From NCBI GenBank assembly GCA_009617715.1, contig VTFK01000048.1, positions 434,001-498,000 on the forward strand: a stretch of DNA of 64,000 nucleotides, in the 5' to 3' direction. Positions 1 to 14,789 of the stretch are shown here, piece after piece; the stretch's first letter is position 1; every line of letters begins with the position of its first letter. Both the position numbers and the translations under genes were made by a program. Below the pieces are notes generated by a model. The model searched no databases. It was given only the letters and a program-made list of their open reading frames with translations, and was not told the DNA's origin. Source of the stretch: Plectrocnemia conspersa. Taxonomy: Eukaryota > Arthropoda > Insecta > Trichoptera > Polycentropodidae.

Positions 1-3000
1 AAAATTTTAGCATAAAAATAATATATAGAAAAATTTGTGTATCAGTTTTTTAAGTTAAAGCGAATCTAAGATATATGCTTCCAAGAAATAAAATTATTAA
101 AAATTTATTAAGGGAATATATTAATGCGAGTTTAAGATAAAATATTTGTATGTATTAAAAAAGTAACCTTTCAAATTAATTTTTAATAATTTTCTCTTAA
201 TTTTCCCTGTTTTCATAAAAACGTCGAGGCAAATAAAAATATATCGATTATATTTTTTTTTAAACGAGGTTAATATAAAGAAGAAAAAAAGTCTCTGAAT
301 TATATTTCACCACCAGTCTTGTATATTAACAAAATATCCATCTCGTTTATTTTTTGATGAAACATTAGTTTATATGAAAAATATAATCGGGATGAAAATC
401 TTGCGCTTGGGGTAATATTAAAAATATATAAATATAATATTACTTTAATTAACACAACGTCGATTGGAACATAATTAATTATTTTTATATGTATAAATAC
501 AATATGTACAAAGCTCTTAGAGTCTAAATATTTTTATTATGACGACTTCAGTAAACCAATTTTAGAACGCTTATCATTGAAAATCAATAAAGCTGATTCG
601 AAATGAGGATATAAATTAATAATGCGGTCTAAGAGATAAACTCGCAATTTACGATTTGAATTGGACCAAATCTGATGGTTACGCTTTGTTACAGACACAC
701 ATCGGGCTTTGCTTAAAATGAATATATCATTCAAAGCTCGTTTGTACATACCTAAATATATGTATGTAAAATATCCAAACCATAAGCTCATTAGCATTCG
801 TACATTTTTAAGTCGTTTAAAGCTCTCGGCTTTTTAAAGAAACAATAATAATCCTTTTGAGCTTTTGCAAGTAATTATATTAAATTATTATATTTTTTTA
901 TTGATAAAATGTGTCTTTTCTCTCTGTCTTGAAGCACTAGTTAGATTGATGGCTCTCTCTTAGAGTACCCCGTCTTCTTTTGTAGTGACACAAAAGGGTC
1001 GCCTTGGTTTTTGTACATCATACGAATTGCGTTAAACAAGTTTGCGAAATGGTGGTACAAATGATGCGAGATAAGTACGGTTCGAAAAAGAGCCAACCTT
1101 TTCAAGGGTATGATGGGTCTGTATAACTATTCTGCATCCAATTACCGACAAAAGAATGATACAATATTTGCCTTTGTAATTTGTATTTTTAAATGTAATA
1201 TATATTAGATTTATATAACAAAAGTAAAAATATATATAAATATATTTTTTCGAATATATTTTTCACGGTTTTGGGACCAAGTAGTGTGACTTCATGAGCC
1301 ATTGCTACGCTGATATATATTTTATTGCAATAATAATAAATCTGACGTTAGTATGAAGCGGAGAGGTCCAGATAAATCCTCAAACAGACGATGATGAGCT
1401 CGCAAAATCAATGATTAAAATATAAAAAAAAACATAAATTAAATTCAAAGTATTTAAGTACTATGTGAATTAACTTAAATGATAATGTAGCAAAAAAAAA
1501 TTGTACTTATATATATACAGTATATATGTATATATACTTTAAACGCTATTCTAGTCTTAAAGCTAACCTATTAAAATGAGAGATTTTCAATATACTACAT
1601 TATTATATACAATAATATCTGATTTCTCTGTCGCACCCATTGTTTGTTGTATGAGCAACATTTATTTACAATTTGTTGTTAGAGTAGCAGAACAAATAAA
1701 ATAAACTCTGGAGGCTTTTGATGTAAACTTTTTGCTAAAATTACACTTGTTTTATTCATTTATGTAATATATACTTTTATGTACATTTGTAAATTATTTA
1801 TTTTTGGTAATTGTTTCACAAACATAGTACATACTATAGATCGCAATTTATTAATGAAAATGTTGTTCTTTCGTGCTTTGAAAAATACTACTCCTGGCCT
1901 TTATTGCTAATATTAAATAAAATATATAAGCGGATGCTAAGTTTATCGCTAAAGCAATTTGTAAAATTTCATCTTTGTTTGAATGCTTTTTGTCCATCGT
2001 CGACTAATTGAGCGTAAATATTTACATACGAATGTTCAACAAAATATTGTTTGCCGATTCATAAATTTCCAAGTAATGCAAACCACGATCGGACAAAGCT
2101 AAATTTATACTATTAATTCAGTTTATTATAAATATTTACATCGGACCAATTGAGAAGTCAAACACAAACCTAGTTGACAACTTACCATAGTTGAAAGGTT
2201 AAGCTAATACAATTTATTTACTGACGTTAAAAATAATTTATATTAATAAAGAACTAAGAATATATTGTCATTCAAAAACCGATAAGGTTCATTGGTCGCA
2301 ATAACCATGATAAAGTTTTATCTTTATTACACCTTAAGTTGTTACCTAGGCATTAAACAATTAATCTTTATACCAATGCATATCTAAATATATACTTTTG
2401 GTTACATGTATATATTATTAGAGATCCTTATAATAGGTATAGAAACCCGCTTTTAATTAATTTTCTACCTACTATAATTTTAGGGCTAGATACGGTTAAC
2501 AGTCCCTATAAATCACGATAGTTAGATATATGGGGTTTACTTTTTTAGTTATCTTGGATCGTGCGTGACTAAAGACATAAGTAAATAGATCATCATAAAA
2601 AATCGTGCTTTTGTAACATTTTACTATGTATAATGAAATATTTTTATACACTTACACAATTATAATAACATATTTGTTTATATCAATAAAACCTGCTTAA
2701 AGGGCGTATATTGAAATATTACAATCTAATTTACACAAATAATAAGAACATATAAAAAATCAATGTTTACAATTTAGATTAAAAATTGCTCACCCAATAA
2801 ATTCAAAGTGAACATGTATTGATAAAAGTATTTCTGTAAAATCTTCTCTGAAAGGAAATCCTCAAATAGACTGTCCAAGGTGAAGTGATTGGTGAAAGCT
2901 CTCAGACGAAGTGTCTGAAGGGAAGTTCTTCTTATTGCCATGATAGATTTTTTGATCGTCCCCTTTTTCAGTAGAGCGATTAATTAAAGATGTTTATTGA

Positions 3001-6000
3001 ATACGAATTACCGATGGATTAAACAATCGTTTTGGGGATCAACTTGAATGCACGACTTATCTCTTTTCAAGGCGTTGGATGTATTAATATTTTTTGATTT
3101 ATGGCGCGTACCTTGTGACTAAATCTGTTAAGAGATTTCTCACAGTGTCCCGTTTTTTTACGTTAAAATACTTTATTAAAAGTCGATTAAAAAACTGATC
3201 TTTTTATGATTAATAGTATAACTTAATCTCTCCAATTGTTAATAAAGAAGTTGGTTTAATTGATGAACCCGACAGAAGAAGTTATCTTAGGGTTTTAAAA
3301 TAAAGTTGATGTAATTGTCGGTAGTAGTGAAAAGCAGAGACCTTATTTTTTGCAAACTCTATACGTAACCTTCGAAATCTTTTGACTAATAGTAAACAGG
3401 TTTATTTTTCACAATTAAAATTATATATAAATTATTGAAAGGCAAAGTTTTTGTCTTGAGAATGAAAATGGTATATTTGTTAACCGCGCATTTAAAACAA
3501 ATTAGAAGGGAAAAACGGCTATATAAATGTTGACGAAAATGCTAAATGTTTATGGTTCACGGGTCTTAAGACTCTGGATAAACAATATTTGTTTTCGCTT
3601 TTGAAAGTATGTGACGATCTCTTATCCCAAGGGATCTTATATCGCGTTTTGTTGAAATGGCGAATCATGGAGTACAATATTACTTAATAAATGAGACTTT
3701 AATTAAATATCAGACTAATATCTATTGTCTAGTTATACATATATTTATATTTCAAATTAAATCTACTTAGTAATTAAATATTAAAAAATAAGCATTAGTT
3801 TTATTTATAATTAATTTGTTTTAACTCAAGAGTTTCCAAATCAGATTTTATATTCTAATATATTTATTTTTAATGAACAGTATGACTTAAGTCTGCATAT
3901 GTTTAGTATTGGGTTATGTAGCTTAAAATGTACGATGTCATTATTATAGCTAAGAAACGATAGAGGTCACAAGTACTACAGTACAGTATTTCATGATACA
4001 ACCCGAGAATAACTTTTGATTTGATAAATCTCTTCAACCTGTTGAAGGTCGTGAGAAAGCTTTTTTTTTAATTTAAGCTACAGATCAGCCAAACCAATTA
4101 GTTGTAGTTTTTAAATCTATGTTTGCATCTATTCTTGGAGAGGATTAAAAGTTGAAAGGAATTGCTCAAATTTTTGCAGTCCGTGAATGACTTACGGTCC
4201 TTTTACGCTAATGAAAAATAAAAAAATCCTAATCTTGGAAATTACAATTCCATAAGATTTAATAACTGCGCGTTTGAATAATATTAATGACAAAATAGCG
4301 TAATACGATAATTAAGAACAATTTATTATATTGAATATGTAAATATTTACTCAAATTAACTAAATTTCATTTCTGCTCGTATTTTTAAGGCCGTAAATAA
4401 CACGAATTGATATCTAAATCACATACCCACTTCATAATATAACTCAAACATTTTTTATTTCACTTTGAAGGCATTACTCTTGCTATTCCCGTACTAATTT
4501 AACCGAACGTTAAAAATTTAATTAAGCTTAAGTAACGACGAGATTAAATTTGCGGCCAAAAATTTAACCGCATAAATCTGAGATTATATACCGTTGCCCT
4601 GTATTATTGAACGTTTCACTCTTTTATTAATTCAAGTATTTTTCTCTTTCCAAACGTTGTACAGAAAATCAATTTATTATCAAAATATTTATATTTCGAC
4701 ATACTGACGTTATATTTAGGATAAGCTACAAAAGATGATACTGCTCAAATTTAATTTACCCTCACAGTAGATAATGTTGTACATTCATAAATATCTAATA
4801 ACGACACTTTTATCATAAATTCTTATAAACCCGAAAGTCTGAATACACGTTTCTGGTTTATTTGAGGTAAATCTTGGAGAAAAAAGATTACCTTATATAT
4901 TTCATATTTATATGTATGAGGTTCGCACAAGATGGCGCCATAATGGTGCAATCCATCAGATTTAAGAAATGTCAATAGACCCCGGAAATGTTATCATAGA
5001 ATGATTATGCAATCAATCGCCTGAATCAAAGCTAAATCGTCTAAATTGCATGAAATATTGAATATGAAGCTATATATAATTTATAAATCTAATATATTCT
5101 CGCATATTTTGTAATATTTCTTGACACATATATTTAAATATCAATATTTTATAAGTTAAGATTTCACTTAAGCGCATTTTTATGTTACTTTGATACGGTG
5201 ATTTATACACAATTCAGACAGCTTGCTCAATGACTTTTTTAATAATTCAGTGCTATCCGTTTTTGATCATCAATGAGATTTTCAGTAAAAGAAATATCGA
5301 TCAGAAACCATTTAAAAACCAATACGTGCAATAATATATAATTCACTGTGAATAAGTTCGACGTTATAAATATCGGTTTAAATGGGATTAATTTCCGCTG
5401 GTTTCATCTCTTTCCTGAAGAATTGGCCGTAAAACACTAAAAACAGGATTTAAAGTACCGAGTGGAAAATTCGTACCCCCGAGAAACGAACAAGTTTAAG
5501 GCTGTAACTGTGGGGAATAATAATTCTTACACTTTCCACTCGAGCAGTTGTGCTGAGTTGAAAATAAAGAAAACCCTTCTCATAATCTATTGTGTTCGTG
5601 TTTAATATATCAGGAAGCTTACATTTAAACAGCGCCAAGAAAGTATTTCTATCGTACATGAATCAAATGCAAATCTAAATGTTATCTCGCAAATCTGATT
5701 CTTAAAATGATTTTATTTTTTTATTTATGTAACAGAGGGTATACAATTTTTTGTCATAAATATATTGTTGAGCATTTAAAAAGTTTTATCGAAAGTTTAG
5801 AAAATATATTTTTAAATTTTGATAACATTTTCATAAAATTCCAAATGACTAATTCTAGATAATTATCAATTCAATATAAAGAATATTGTAAACTTTCATA
5901 TGTATATATGCACAAGAGCTGCAAATTGTTTTTTTTATTTACATGATATAAACTAATATATGAAACATATTTTTTTGAGATTGAAAAATAACTAAAAAGT

Positions 6001-6825
6001 GCTCACATTTTGCATGAGCAAGCTCGACTGAAAGATTTCGATAAGCACGTAAACGTAAAACATAAAATAAATAGTGTTTTTTTTATTATATTTAATCAAC
6101 CATTTTTGAAATTTAGTCTGAGACCCTCAATATTCAGTTTTTTTTAAATGTTAAAGGTTTCTGACATGAGAAATCATGTTTAAATGTTAAAGGTTTCCGA
6201 CGTTAAAATTTGTGCAATAATGCAACACTTAAAAAAATTTATCAATGCTACAAAAACTTATCTCAAATTTAATTTTAATAAAGAACTCTTTAAAATACAC
6301 ACCTTATTTAACGTATTTTTAATTAGGATCAATTTTAATTATTTATCGAATAAAATATTTAGCACGAATTTTCATTAATTTCACGTTAATTAATATAAAC
6401 CTGACCTTATACATTTTTTATGTAAAAAGTTACATTAATTTAAAGCTCAAAGCCTTAATACTTTAGTTGATATTAGTGTTTATGTTTGTATTACAAAAAC
6501 AATTATACAATACACAAAAAGTGTGTTTAATTTTAATAATATTATAATATAATATAAATAGCAATGGAGCTTTAATAAATAATATATTACAATTAACGAT
6601 TACAATAATTTAATGCTTTGTTAATAATCATACACGTTGAAAAATCCACAGCAATAATTTAAAAATAGTATAATCAAACACAAATTTTATTATATATGTA
6701 CATATATATTTAGAATCAATAGAAAATATATAAACAATTTTAATACATAATCAAAAATAAAAGAACTGCTTGAAAATATTTTTGTATAAATATAAATAGT
6801 ATATTGTTAATTGTTTCTCCGCCAA
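1..6825. other. AT-rich region without a supported gene
   Basis: No recognisable gene. Three minus-strand ORFs stand out only for slightly higher GC content: 537-797 (86 aa), about 2776-2943 (55 aa, MAIRRTSLQTLRLRAFTNHF..., with a GGTGAGC possible donor inside) and 5450-5659 (69 aa). None has a motif I know. A short tandem duplication (TAAATGTTAAAGGTTTC) lies at about 6145-6200. Confidence 0.5.
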
Positions 6826-7890
6826 TTTTTTTGAATATGGTTTCCGAGTATAAGCTGAAAAGAGTAGAAGAAAGAACACATCCCTGACGGACTCCTCTTT
6901 GTATAATAATATTTTCTGTTTGATCTCCTTCGATGCTTATTACTTATTTATTTATTTTTGTCATCTAGTCCGATAGAACTCTTTAAGATGCCCATGTTTA
7001 ACGCAATCAAATGCTTTCTCAAAGTCTATAATTCAAATGTTAATGCAAAACAGCTTTACAAACTTCGTAACATCTCTAAAGTAGCATTTGCATGCAGGAG
7101 AGCGCTCACTAGGTCGCTAGTGACTCACTAAGTCGCTACAAACGTTCGAATTGTTATTTTTTGCTAAAAAAATAAATATCAACGCAACCATTCGCGTGGT
7201 ATTTTTCCAGAAGAGTATATTTTATTGATGAATTTCGTAAAGATGTTTAAGTTCTCCTCGCTTAGATTTTCAGAACAAGATCGTTTTTTTTATTTATTAT
7301 GGCTTCTATATGGTCCGCAAATAATGATTTTATATATTTTCTTCATTCATTTTTTTTCACGAAAACTAAATAATATTTTATCTCTTGTATCTTTTTTAAT
7401 TTATCTAATCTTCTACGATTTTTTAATTGTTTTTTATTAAACGATAAATATTATTGTATATAATCTGATTTATGTTTTAAATCATTGTCGAGCTCATATT
7501 TTTCCATTTAGAATTTTTAAATGGAAAAATATGAGCTCGATTTAAAAACTAATTTTAAATCTATTATTATTTCATATAAAATCAATTTGGTTAGTGTCGT
7601 CCATGTTTATAGCCTTTTTCTTGGTAATTCGAATAAGGAATTGGAGATTACTAAATCTTCCTCTTGGCAGAATTGAATTAGCCGCTCTCCTCTTTTATTG
7701 CGATCACCTAGTCCGAAGCGTTCTGTTATTTCCTGCGTTTCTTTACTTCCGAATTTTGCATTGAAATCACCTATAATCATATTAACGTCTTATTTTTTAG
7801 TATATTTAAATAATTCTTTGCTTTCTTGCTAGATTTTTTTTTTCCTCGTTGTTTTTATCAGCTGTAGGAGCATATACTTGTAATATATTG
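6826..7890 (-). mobile_element. Decayed non-LTR retrotransposon (endonuclease plus RT fragments)
   Basis: Read on the minus strand, 7890-7600 encodes an APE-type endonuclease fragment: VYAPTADKN, then in another frame MIIGDFNAKFGSKETQEITE, where GDFNAK is the catalytic motif, then RFGLGDRNKRGERLIQFC. Farther on, about 7060-6826, come reverse-transcriptase pieces: FIDFEKAFDCVKHGHL and RGVRQGCVLSSTLFSLYSE. The order fits an RTE/craniofacial-development-protein-2-type LINE. Frameshifts, stops and missing sequence between the parts show that it is dead. Confidence 0.8.
7488..7540. repeat. Perfect 23-bp inverted repeat
   Basis: TCGAGCTCATATTTTTCCAT-containing arm at 7488-7510 is exactly complementary to 7518-7540 with a 7-base loop. 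It sits between the endonuclease and RT remnants of the LINE, so it may be a small inserted palindrome or a rearrangement scar. Confidence 0.8.
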
Positions 7891-7899
7891 AGATTATTC

Positions 7900-10400
7900 T
7901 GTTTTCCCATTAGTCGTATTTTATTAACACATTTAGGTCATGGTATAAAATTTATAAAATATTTGTTTTATAAATTTAATCAAACTAGTTATTTAATGGA
8001 CTCAAATTTGACAGCTGTTATTAAAGTGTACTGATACAACGCAGTAAAAACATTTGATATATTACCAACTTTTATACAAAATCCCGAGAATTTTCAAAAT
8101 GACCCATGTACATAATTTACAATGATATAAATAATAACCTTTATCGTTGCTTTCCGCTTTTAATTTTTTTTAAATCTAACGAAGAACCTACACACACGCG
8201 ATTTTAATATTACATGCTGTGATTTATTTTCAAATGTAAACGAGGCACAAACAAAACGAATTTACATGTAAAGAGATTTAATTTGCCCTCACAGTGATAA
8301 ACCTGATTTATTTAATGTAGGCTAAATATCAAGATAGGGTTTTTCTTTCTACTTTCTAATCAATTAAATTAAGGTAAAATACACACAAAAACAAAAACAT
8401 CTGCTTTGTTAATTACTCGATAATGGAATTAATTTGCACGGTTCTTTATGTGACAATAATATAATGGAAAGCTAGGAAGTGTGTTTTTTTCAGTAGGCAA
8501 TGTGTAAAATGTATTTGTAAAGATATTAGCTATAATAAATTAAACAGTTTTCATAATTTTATCATTATTATTAATCCCTCAAAAATATCATGGCAAAATG
8601 AAATAATACTTATTTGACGCAGCAGTAAATACAGCGTTATAGATCAATTTATAAAATGTGTAATGTCCTGTAAAAATTATTATTTTATTATTCAGCATTC
8701 ATTCATTGAAAAATTGTATTCTAAACCAACAAATTTAACATTAATCTGTAAAACTTCCTAGGGATAATAATATTGTAAATCTGATCAAGGAAACAACTGT
8801 TTCTAATCATACCCGGGGGAGTAAAACTTTGTAAAATATATTTATCGAATCAATTTTGAAATTATATAAATGTAATTTATCAAAGTATAATAATATTTTG
8901 ATAATATACTTCGATTAAAAAATAATCCCAACAATGCGTGTTATCAAAAAAGTATTAGTATTTTTTAGTAATATAAATAAATATTATTTTTATTAGCTTA
9001 TTGCTGTATAGCATGCTATGCAAAACTTACGTCTGAATAATAAAATACTAATCTTAAATGTGTAATATAATATTTTTTAAGTATTTACTTAATTTTTATT
9101 GATATTTAGACTTTTTCTCGCGTAATATTAATGTAAAATCAGTATAAAATAGCACAACAAGGTTGTTTTCAAAAGTAGGTCACGAACCAAAAAGTTTTGT
9201 AAACATTGACCATTATAAAATAAATAATGAATGTTTAACGTATCTACATACATAGATATATTACGTATTATATATCCATTAGGCGTAAAAACGGTTTATA
9301 ATATAACATAAATTTTCCAAAAAACTTTTAATCTATTTTATCTACAAAAATGTTTTCGTAAAACTTCTGACATAACTCTTTATTGCCATTTTTATCTAAC
9401 TTCTGATCTAACACAGGTAAATTATTAGAGTATAGATTAGATAGCATTGAAGTAAAAAAAATACAGAATTTCTTTCCTGAAGATCAAAAGGATCATCATA
9501 AATAAGAGATCCGTTTAATCGTACGATTTTCGGATTCGGATTTTTGGAATACATTACTTTTATCACCGATAAACCTCAAATGTGACCAAGGGTCAACCAT
9601 TTCCAGTAAACTTTACACATAGTCGGATGATGCAAGTACCAGTAGTTAACGTTAAATTATCCTCCATTTGTGATTTCGACTTTAACGAGAGTTTTCAATT
9701 TATTAACTCACTATAAACCTTTTGCGACACTTCAACGAATTTTATTTTAACGAAATTGCAAAGGCAGTCTAGCAATTTGTTGTTAATGTTACTTTGAACC
9801 CAACGAGCCTTAAATACGTGACCCTTCAAAGCTTAAGGGGTGATTTATTGATTTTTTCTGTTTCTAAAAGAACGTAAAGCACGTACAAGCGCGTGGTTTG
9901 AAATATTTACATATTATGACTGCGTCCAGGGCCTTTTGGCGTGAATTTTTTTTTGGCCTGGGGCAAACTGGAATGGTTATGCGATATTTATAGGAGTTCA
10001 ATATAAGTTTCTAAACATTACTTTGTCTTCTTTCAATATTGGTAAAACTAGTTTTATGGTAATCCTTTTTCGATAATACATTCAAATGAGTTAAAGAAAA
10101 TATTTTTATTTATATTTTTTCCAATAGTCATTGAACAATTTTATGGTTTTACATAAGGTACATAAAGTCACACCAATCTAGGGCATGCTTTATTAGCCTT
10201 AGGGTCACGATCTAAATTTAGAACGTGAGCACTTTCAAAATTCGAAAGTCAAAGGCCTTTTGGCACACCTCATCATTATTACTATGCTATTTATAATATT
10301 TTACATCTTATTAATTTTAGCTACATATAACCTAATAATTAAAACATTTTAATATATGTACATAAAATTATATATTCACACTATATATACTTATTTTTTT
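7900..10400. other. AT-rich region without a supported gene
   Basis: Only short ORFs. The stretch 9500-9850 is slightly richer in GC but shows no open frame or splice structure. Confidence 0.5.
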
Positions 10401-10415
10401 AATGTGTTAATTTAG

Positions 10416-10870
10416 TTGCCAATGAAATTTACTTTTCTATATTTCGACTGTCATGCTCTATGTGATGCTGATAGTTTAAAGAGCTGGATTTTTATGGAAA
10501 AAGTTTTCTCTCTTGAAGAGTTTTACCAAATTACTAATTCAAGTGGTTTGAATATGGTTAATAATTACCTAATATACACTATCAAGTTAATTTTCCAAAG
10601 CTCTTAAAAAATGATATTTTAAAGGTGCAAGTCCGGATTATATGGTGGATGGCATAAGAACCCTCAAGTGGCAAAAAAATTCAATATAAATGTATAATCT
10701 TTTATGTAGTCAAATACAATACCCATTATATTGGCAACACATAATTATCTTTTGATTGATTGCTTATTTTAGTTTCGTAAATTATCTTAGAGAAATAAAT
10801 AGTTTGTTTTATTGGCAGTAGAACACGATATTCTTAGTTGAATGGAATCCAACCTTTGCCACAGTTTGTC
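10416..10870 (-). mobile_element. Mariner-like transposase relic
   Basis: Minus strand: HPPYNPDL at about 10650-10625, the mariner motif around the third catalytic aspartate, followed in shifted frames by YHFLRALEN. Upstream, 10870-10740 gives poorly conserved text resembling the preceding catalytic-core region (NIVFYCQ, TKLK). Many stops and frameshifts. Family assignment rests mainly on the one strong motif. Confidence 0.5.
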
Positions 10871-10879
10871 TCACCCTGC

Positions 10880-13800
10880 TCTAATAAATTATTGCAACAA
10901 CTTATTTTGTATTGAGCATTGTTTTAAAAGCTCTTTCTTAGCGTTAGTTATTAGATATCGTAACTTCGCTGTATCTAGTATATCTTTTGACTAGCATTTA
11001 TTTCTAGTAACGGTAATTTGCATATCCTTAATCGTTTTTAGTTTACATATATTATTTTATTTTGTTTAGCTCATACTATCCCCAAGTCTCTCTTAGCATT
11101 AACAATTGATATAAAACAATGAATAAAAAAACAATAAATATTATAGAAATGCCGTTTGGATATCGCCATAAATCATGCACAGAGTGACGTGGAGAAGTGC
11201 TCGAATCGTAATCCACGAAAGGTATTCAGAAAAAAAGTGGGTAGATAGTATCTCCTAACGACTGAGAAAATTTTCGTCTATATAATCCACACGCTTTAGG
11301 CTAAGGGACTTACACAATTTACCGCTCGAATATATTACCTAAGTTACAGGCGTTTCTTGCTGCCGAAAATCAGCGCATGTGTTCATTAAAATTTATAAGT
11401 AAACATTCAAACACGCATGTGCTAGATTGTGACTGCTAAAAATACAATGGGTGTGTTAGTATCCTAATTGTATATAAAATATAAGTATTAAAATAAAAAT
11501 TGTGATTGGCACAAATGATATTAACAACAACATGTCTGTCTATGTTACAAAAAACACCCGGTCTGTCACATCGCTTCTCGCATTCTAATTTCTTAATTTA
11601 CGGCTAGATACAATTAGTCTGTCTCTAAAATACGGCGACAATGATTCAACACAACCTTTTATATCGTTATTCACAGTCTGCAAAATTTATTATCGTCTTG
11701 AACGAAACGCATCACAACGAGCCGTAGGTACGACTTTCTTTGTCTTATATCAGTCGCGTATTTTAATTGAAAATTACGATATAAATAACAAGCTTTTTAC
11801 TAAGAATTTATTAAGTGCAAAGCCAGGATAATTCAGTTTGTGAGAATTTTATATTAAAAAGTAACAACTTTAAATGTTTCGGGTTTTGAGACAGAAGGGG
11901 TGTGACTTTGCAACTAAAATAGACGCCGGAAAAGTCGGTAACAGATTACTTTATAAATGTATATAAATTACTACATACATACATAGAGTAATGTAGCTGC
12001 CGTTATTAGGCGCTAGAGTACAAATAAATGGCAGGTCATGGAAGTCAGAGTTTTCATTGGTGTGTCGAGTTGTATTATTGTCAACTGTGATTTCGTGAAG
12101 TAGCTGGGTTTATATGTTTAAACAATATACAAACTAAAAATTCCAAATTTCCAGCTGTGAAAAATAGTCGTTCCGCAAAAGACATTATTTAAAGTAGAGT
12201 GACAGATAATAACATGTTTATACCTCAAAACAACGCATTAACAAGAGGTCGATAGTAGGAAAGATCAAAGCACTAATACAAAATAAAATTTAAACGCAAT
12301 ATTACATTTCGAAATCCACTTGATACTTTAACCCGTAATTTTAAAACTGTTTCTATTTTAACCACAACTACATGATTAATATAAGTAGGTTGGTTGCAAA
12401 ACTTAAATACAATTTTACATGGATATTAAATAAAACTTTTGGTAAATTTTTACTACTTTTGTGTAATCTCCATTTATTTTTAATGCTGACCAAATATAAC
12501 ATAAACCAGAAATATCATAAAAAACTATTTAAGCGTCTCGTATACATAATATCTAATATATTTTGCTCCCAAATCTCATTCTTTGATTCCATTATTTAGC
12601 TTTTATAAATCGCATTCAAATAAACGCATATTACTAATTAGACCCAAAAAGATAAAGTAGTAATAAATATGTATACATATTGCCATATCAATGTATTATC
12701 AGGTCGTGTGTTTTAATTATAAATCCAGAAAAGCGCTTAATTCTAAATTAATCAACTAGTAAGCTGTTTATATTACCGTATTTCAATCATCGTTATATGC
12801 GAAGGTTTGTTTTATATTATCTACAAAGCAACGATCCGAAATTATCACCGATAAACTGCCCAAGCAAGATTCGCACGTATTTATTTTTCAACCTTTAAAT
12901 ACGTATCACGAATGCGCAAAGCCTTTGATCATGAAAATTAACATATAAAATGACATTACCGATAACATTTAATAAACGATTTTCCCATTTACAAAAAGAG
13001 CATTATACTACAATATATATGTGTACTACGCATCTGATATTTAATACAATTTTAGACAAAAGTCATATCAATAAAATATATATTTTTATGAAATGTTATA
13101 TTTCAATAATCAGTTGATGTTATTTAGATGTTTATATGATCCTTGACATTAATTTTACACTTGAATAAATCCTGTCAGATGAGAGTGAAAACACCTATGT
13201 TATCGCTCAGCAATAACATTACCATAAAATAACAATTTACTATGCCTGTGTTAAAAAATATGTAAACTGCTTTTTTTTTAACTATCGATCTAGTACAAAA
13301 TAATCTTGTTTACAAATATAAATTTGCTTTCGCTTAAAACTATTATATTGTTTTTAGAAATTGCGATCGCTTAACGAAAATAAATATCTGTCGTCTGAAA
13401 ACAAGTATAACCATACAACAACACATTTTTCTATATAAGTTGCTTTTTCTATAAAAAATTATATACTCTTACGAAAACGTGCCGTTACATTCACGCGGTT
13501 TACGAAATTATATTTCGTGAAAAGTTTTCTCTGCGGTACGGCAGCGTTAAAACGTAGCAAAGCCGTATTTCAGTCGAGATTAAATATTTTGTGGGAATTG
13601 AAATATATCGTGAGGCCTTTACAGTATAAATGTGTATTTGTATGTAGTGTTTATTTTTTTTAAAATCATCTATAGATTTGTATCCTAGTTTATATTTGTT
13701 TTATAAAATTAATTTAATAAAAGTTATCACGTGACATTATTTTTTATATACGTTGTATATTTTTTCATAAAGGATTAATCTACAGTTCTTTCATAAATGA

Positions 13801-14480
13801 GGATAACGCACAATCATAGCTTGACTGGATTTCTATATAATTATTCTCATACTCTTCAGACCTTTCATTCGGTCCGTTTATCTTAGAAGTGATATTCCTT
13901 TTTCTATTGTTATTTTCGACAATATTTGTAAGCCTTTTAATATGGTCATTTCTTTCTTCAAATAATCAAATAATCTTTTCGTACATATTGCTGTTTTTAC
14001 ATACTACATTATATTTTATTGTGGAACGATTGGTTATCTTTTCGTGTTTCTGAGAAAATCACAGAATTGTTTATTTAAAAAAGATAAATCTTCATTAAAA
14101 ACACATTAAGAGCAAGTTTTCAAATATTTTTGTTGTTACACATCTTAAGAAAAGATCATATGAGTAACTCCCACGTTTTCAATCTAAGCTTTTAAACAAT
14201 TTAATTTTAATTTTTTCTAAGAATTGTGGATATGTATATCTTTCATTGAAGACTCACCCACGTGAAAACTGGTGAAAATGCAACAAAAATGAATGTTCGG
14301 ATCAAATTTATTGGCAAAATAGTTTGCGCATTACTTAAAATAGTTTTTAAAATAAATTTCGTGACGATGTTAATTATATATTTGTTTATCCATTTAAATT
14401 TAATTAAGATCATCGTGACTTCATAGGTTATTTCAATGTGTCATGATGGTCAAAATAATAAACAATACATAATTTGAATT
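10880..14480. other. AT-rich region without a supported gene
   Basis: I see no coding signal, RNA gene or strong repeat here. Confidence 0.5.
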
Positions 14481-14481
14481 C

Positions 14482-14609
14482 CAGGATTCATCGCAATGAA
14501 AAACTTACTGTTCGATATTTCAGCAGTAATATTCCTGACATGGCTGAAATTTCGTTGCCAAAGAAATGAAATATCGAACAATAAGTTCTCATCGCGATGA
14601 TTCTCGGAA
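14482..14609. repeat. Short foldback element (MITE-like)
   Basis: Left arm GGATTCATCGCAATGAAAAA... and right arm read in reverse GAATCATCGCGATGAGAACT... pair over about 40 bases and meet at TTCGATATTTCA. No coding capacity. The two arms differ at several positions, so it is not recent. Confidence 0.65.
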
Positions 14610-14789
14610 AGAAAATAATATTATTATTTGCGAACCTCTAAAAACCACGTTGTTTTGTTACAACACACACACACAAATATAAAAACAATACACAAAAAAA
14701 TATTACATAAAATAATAAAATTAAGCGATACGACCCAGACCAGCTTCTTGTAACTAGAATTAAATATATCAATGTGCAATGCCAACGTA

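Noticed and set aside
537..797. 86-aa minus-strand ORF
   Set aside because: No recognised domain, no start context and no splice partner; considered as a LINE C-terminus but no motif could be matched.
5450..5659. 69-aa minus-strand ORF (SVRIIIPHSYSLKLVRFSGV)
   Set aside because: Vaguely like a retroelement C-terminus, but too weak to name.
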